From Pseudidiomarina tainanensis (GTDB taxonomy: Bacteria; Pseudomonadota; Gammaproteobacteria; Enterobacterales; Alteromonadaceae): 64,000 bases of DNA. The stretch covers positions 620,001 through 684,000 of the forward strand of contig NZ_PIQJ01000001.1 in the NCBI RefSeq assembly GCF_004214835.1, given 5' to 3'. Position 1 is the stretch's first letter; every line of letters starts with the position of its first letter. The notes under the pieces were generated by a model, which searched no databases, was not told the origin of the DNA, and saw only the letters and a program-made list of their open reading frames with translations. Below are positions 63,513-64,000 of this stretch, piece after piece. Both the position numbers and the translations under genes were made by a program.

Positions 63513-64000
63513 TGGCAAAGAAGAGTTGGTCATGGCCTAGTGATTGGACAGTGCCTTTGGTGCTGTCATTGTTGGTGCATGTCGCTGTCGTTGGGTTGAT
63601 GATTTTTGGCATGCACTTTCAGATGCCGTTTGACAAGCCGCTACAAGTCGAGCTTTCGTCGCCAAATGCGCCGCAGCCGGATAACCAAGAAATTGTGCAA
63701 GCGGTGACGGTTGATCAGGCAGCTGTTGAGAAGCGGGTGAACGAGATTCGCGAACGCGAGCGTCAAACGGAGCTGGCTGAGCAACGCCGTCAAGCAGAGT
63801 TGGAACGTCGTGCTGAAGAAGCGCGTAAAGCGCGTGAAGCAGAGCAGCAACGCTTGCGTGAGTTGCAAAAGCAACAAGAAGCCGAGCGTCGTCGTTTAGA
63901 ACAAGAGAAGGCTGCGGCGAAGAAGGAACGTGAAGAAGCCGAAAAAGCAGCCGCCGCGGCAGCTGAGCGTCGCAAACGTGAAGAAGCCGCGGCGGCGAAA
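63512..64000 (+). CDS. tolA: Tol-Pal system protein TolA, 3' end outside window
   Basis: 163 codons are visible and the frame is open to the window edge. GTG start at 63512 overlaps the tolR stop. After a short cytoplasmic start (AKKSWSWPSDWTV) comes one helix (PLVLSLLVHVAVVGLMIFGM with the conserved Ser/His), then a long Glu/Arg/Ala/Lys coiled-coil (domain II), for example RQAELERRAEEARKAREAEQ. The C-terminal Pal-binding domain lies beyond the window. Confidence 0.93.
   Translation, partial: MAKKSWSWPSDWTVPLVLSLLVHVAVVGLMIFGMHFQMPFDKPLQVELSSPNAPQPDNQEIVQAVTVDQAAVEKRVNEIRERERQTELAEQRRQAELERRAEEARKAREAEQQRLRELQKQQEAERRRLEQEKAAAKKEREEAEKAAAAAAERRKREEAAAAK

Overview
The window is chromosomal DNA of a marine gammaproteobacterium, most likely Alteromonadales and probably Idiomarinaceae. 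This is inferred from gene content and order (rpsT / murJ / ribF-ileS-lspA-fkpB-ispH, aspS-ruvCAB-ybgC-tolQRA, a complete ccmABCDEFGHI operon) and from the abundance of TonB-dependent receptors, exported peptidases and a peptide transporter, which suits a peptide and amino-acid feeder. No ribosomal RNA, prophage, insertion sequence or CRISPR array is visible.

Layout. 1-3663: an exported S8 serine protease cut by the window edge, and a small lipoprotein. 3665-7111 (minus): a sodium-symporter/hybrid histidine kinase fusion. 7447-11977: an Oar-type TonB receptor and a TPR-sulfotransferase. 12138-16928: a two-gene sodium:solute symporter, a CBS/nucleotidyltransferase regulator and a DnaQ-type exonuclease. 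17144-28499: two TonB receptors around an exported S9 peptidase, then a second TPR-sulfotransferase and a convergent TPR-2OG/Fe(II) oxygenase. 28586-39019: tRNA-Arg, rpsT, a small four-helix-bundle gene inside a mobile-looking inverted repeat, murJ, a lipoprotein hydrolase, a toxin-antitoxin pair, then ribF-ileS-lspA-fkpB-ispH. 39127-43716: type IV pilin and minor pilins. 43797-50827: cytochrome c maturation. 50967-55318: mlaA, a POT peptide transporter, galU, a frame-disrupted FUSC gene and an XRE regulator. 55592-57315 (minus): cmoB-cmoA. 57493-64000: aspS, ruvCAB, ybgC, tolQ, tolR and the start of tolA.

The most unusual content is a set of repeat families at gene ends. Family A has arms of four or five 7-bp units facing each other as an inverted repeat. 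Seven copies are present. One copy (29088-29553) has perfect 30-bp arms and carries a 118-aa four-helix-bundle gene (23S rRNA intervening-sequence-protein family). Most of the others keep only the two ends of its interior, so they look like internally deleted, non-autonomous derivatives. Family B has the same 7-bp architecture with a different unit (GTTATTC). A third family is REP-like, with a GTAG head and a short stem, and its TAG serves as the stop codon of ruvA, cmoB and, in a diverged copy, a sulfotransferase. REP units and a 24-bp-stem palindrome also lie in frame inside the CBS/nucleotidyltransferase gene.

Other points of interest are a candidate minus-strand small RNA between ruvB and ybgC with its own promoter and terminator, GntR-type palindromes in front of ybgC-tolQRA, and a FUSC gene that looks broken by a frameshift and probable deletion. 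All functional assignments rest on motif recognition by eye; no database search was possible.
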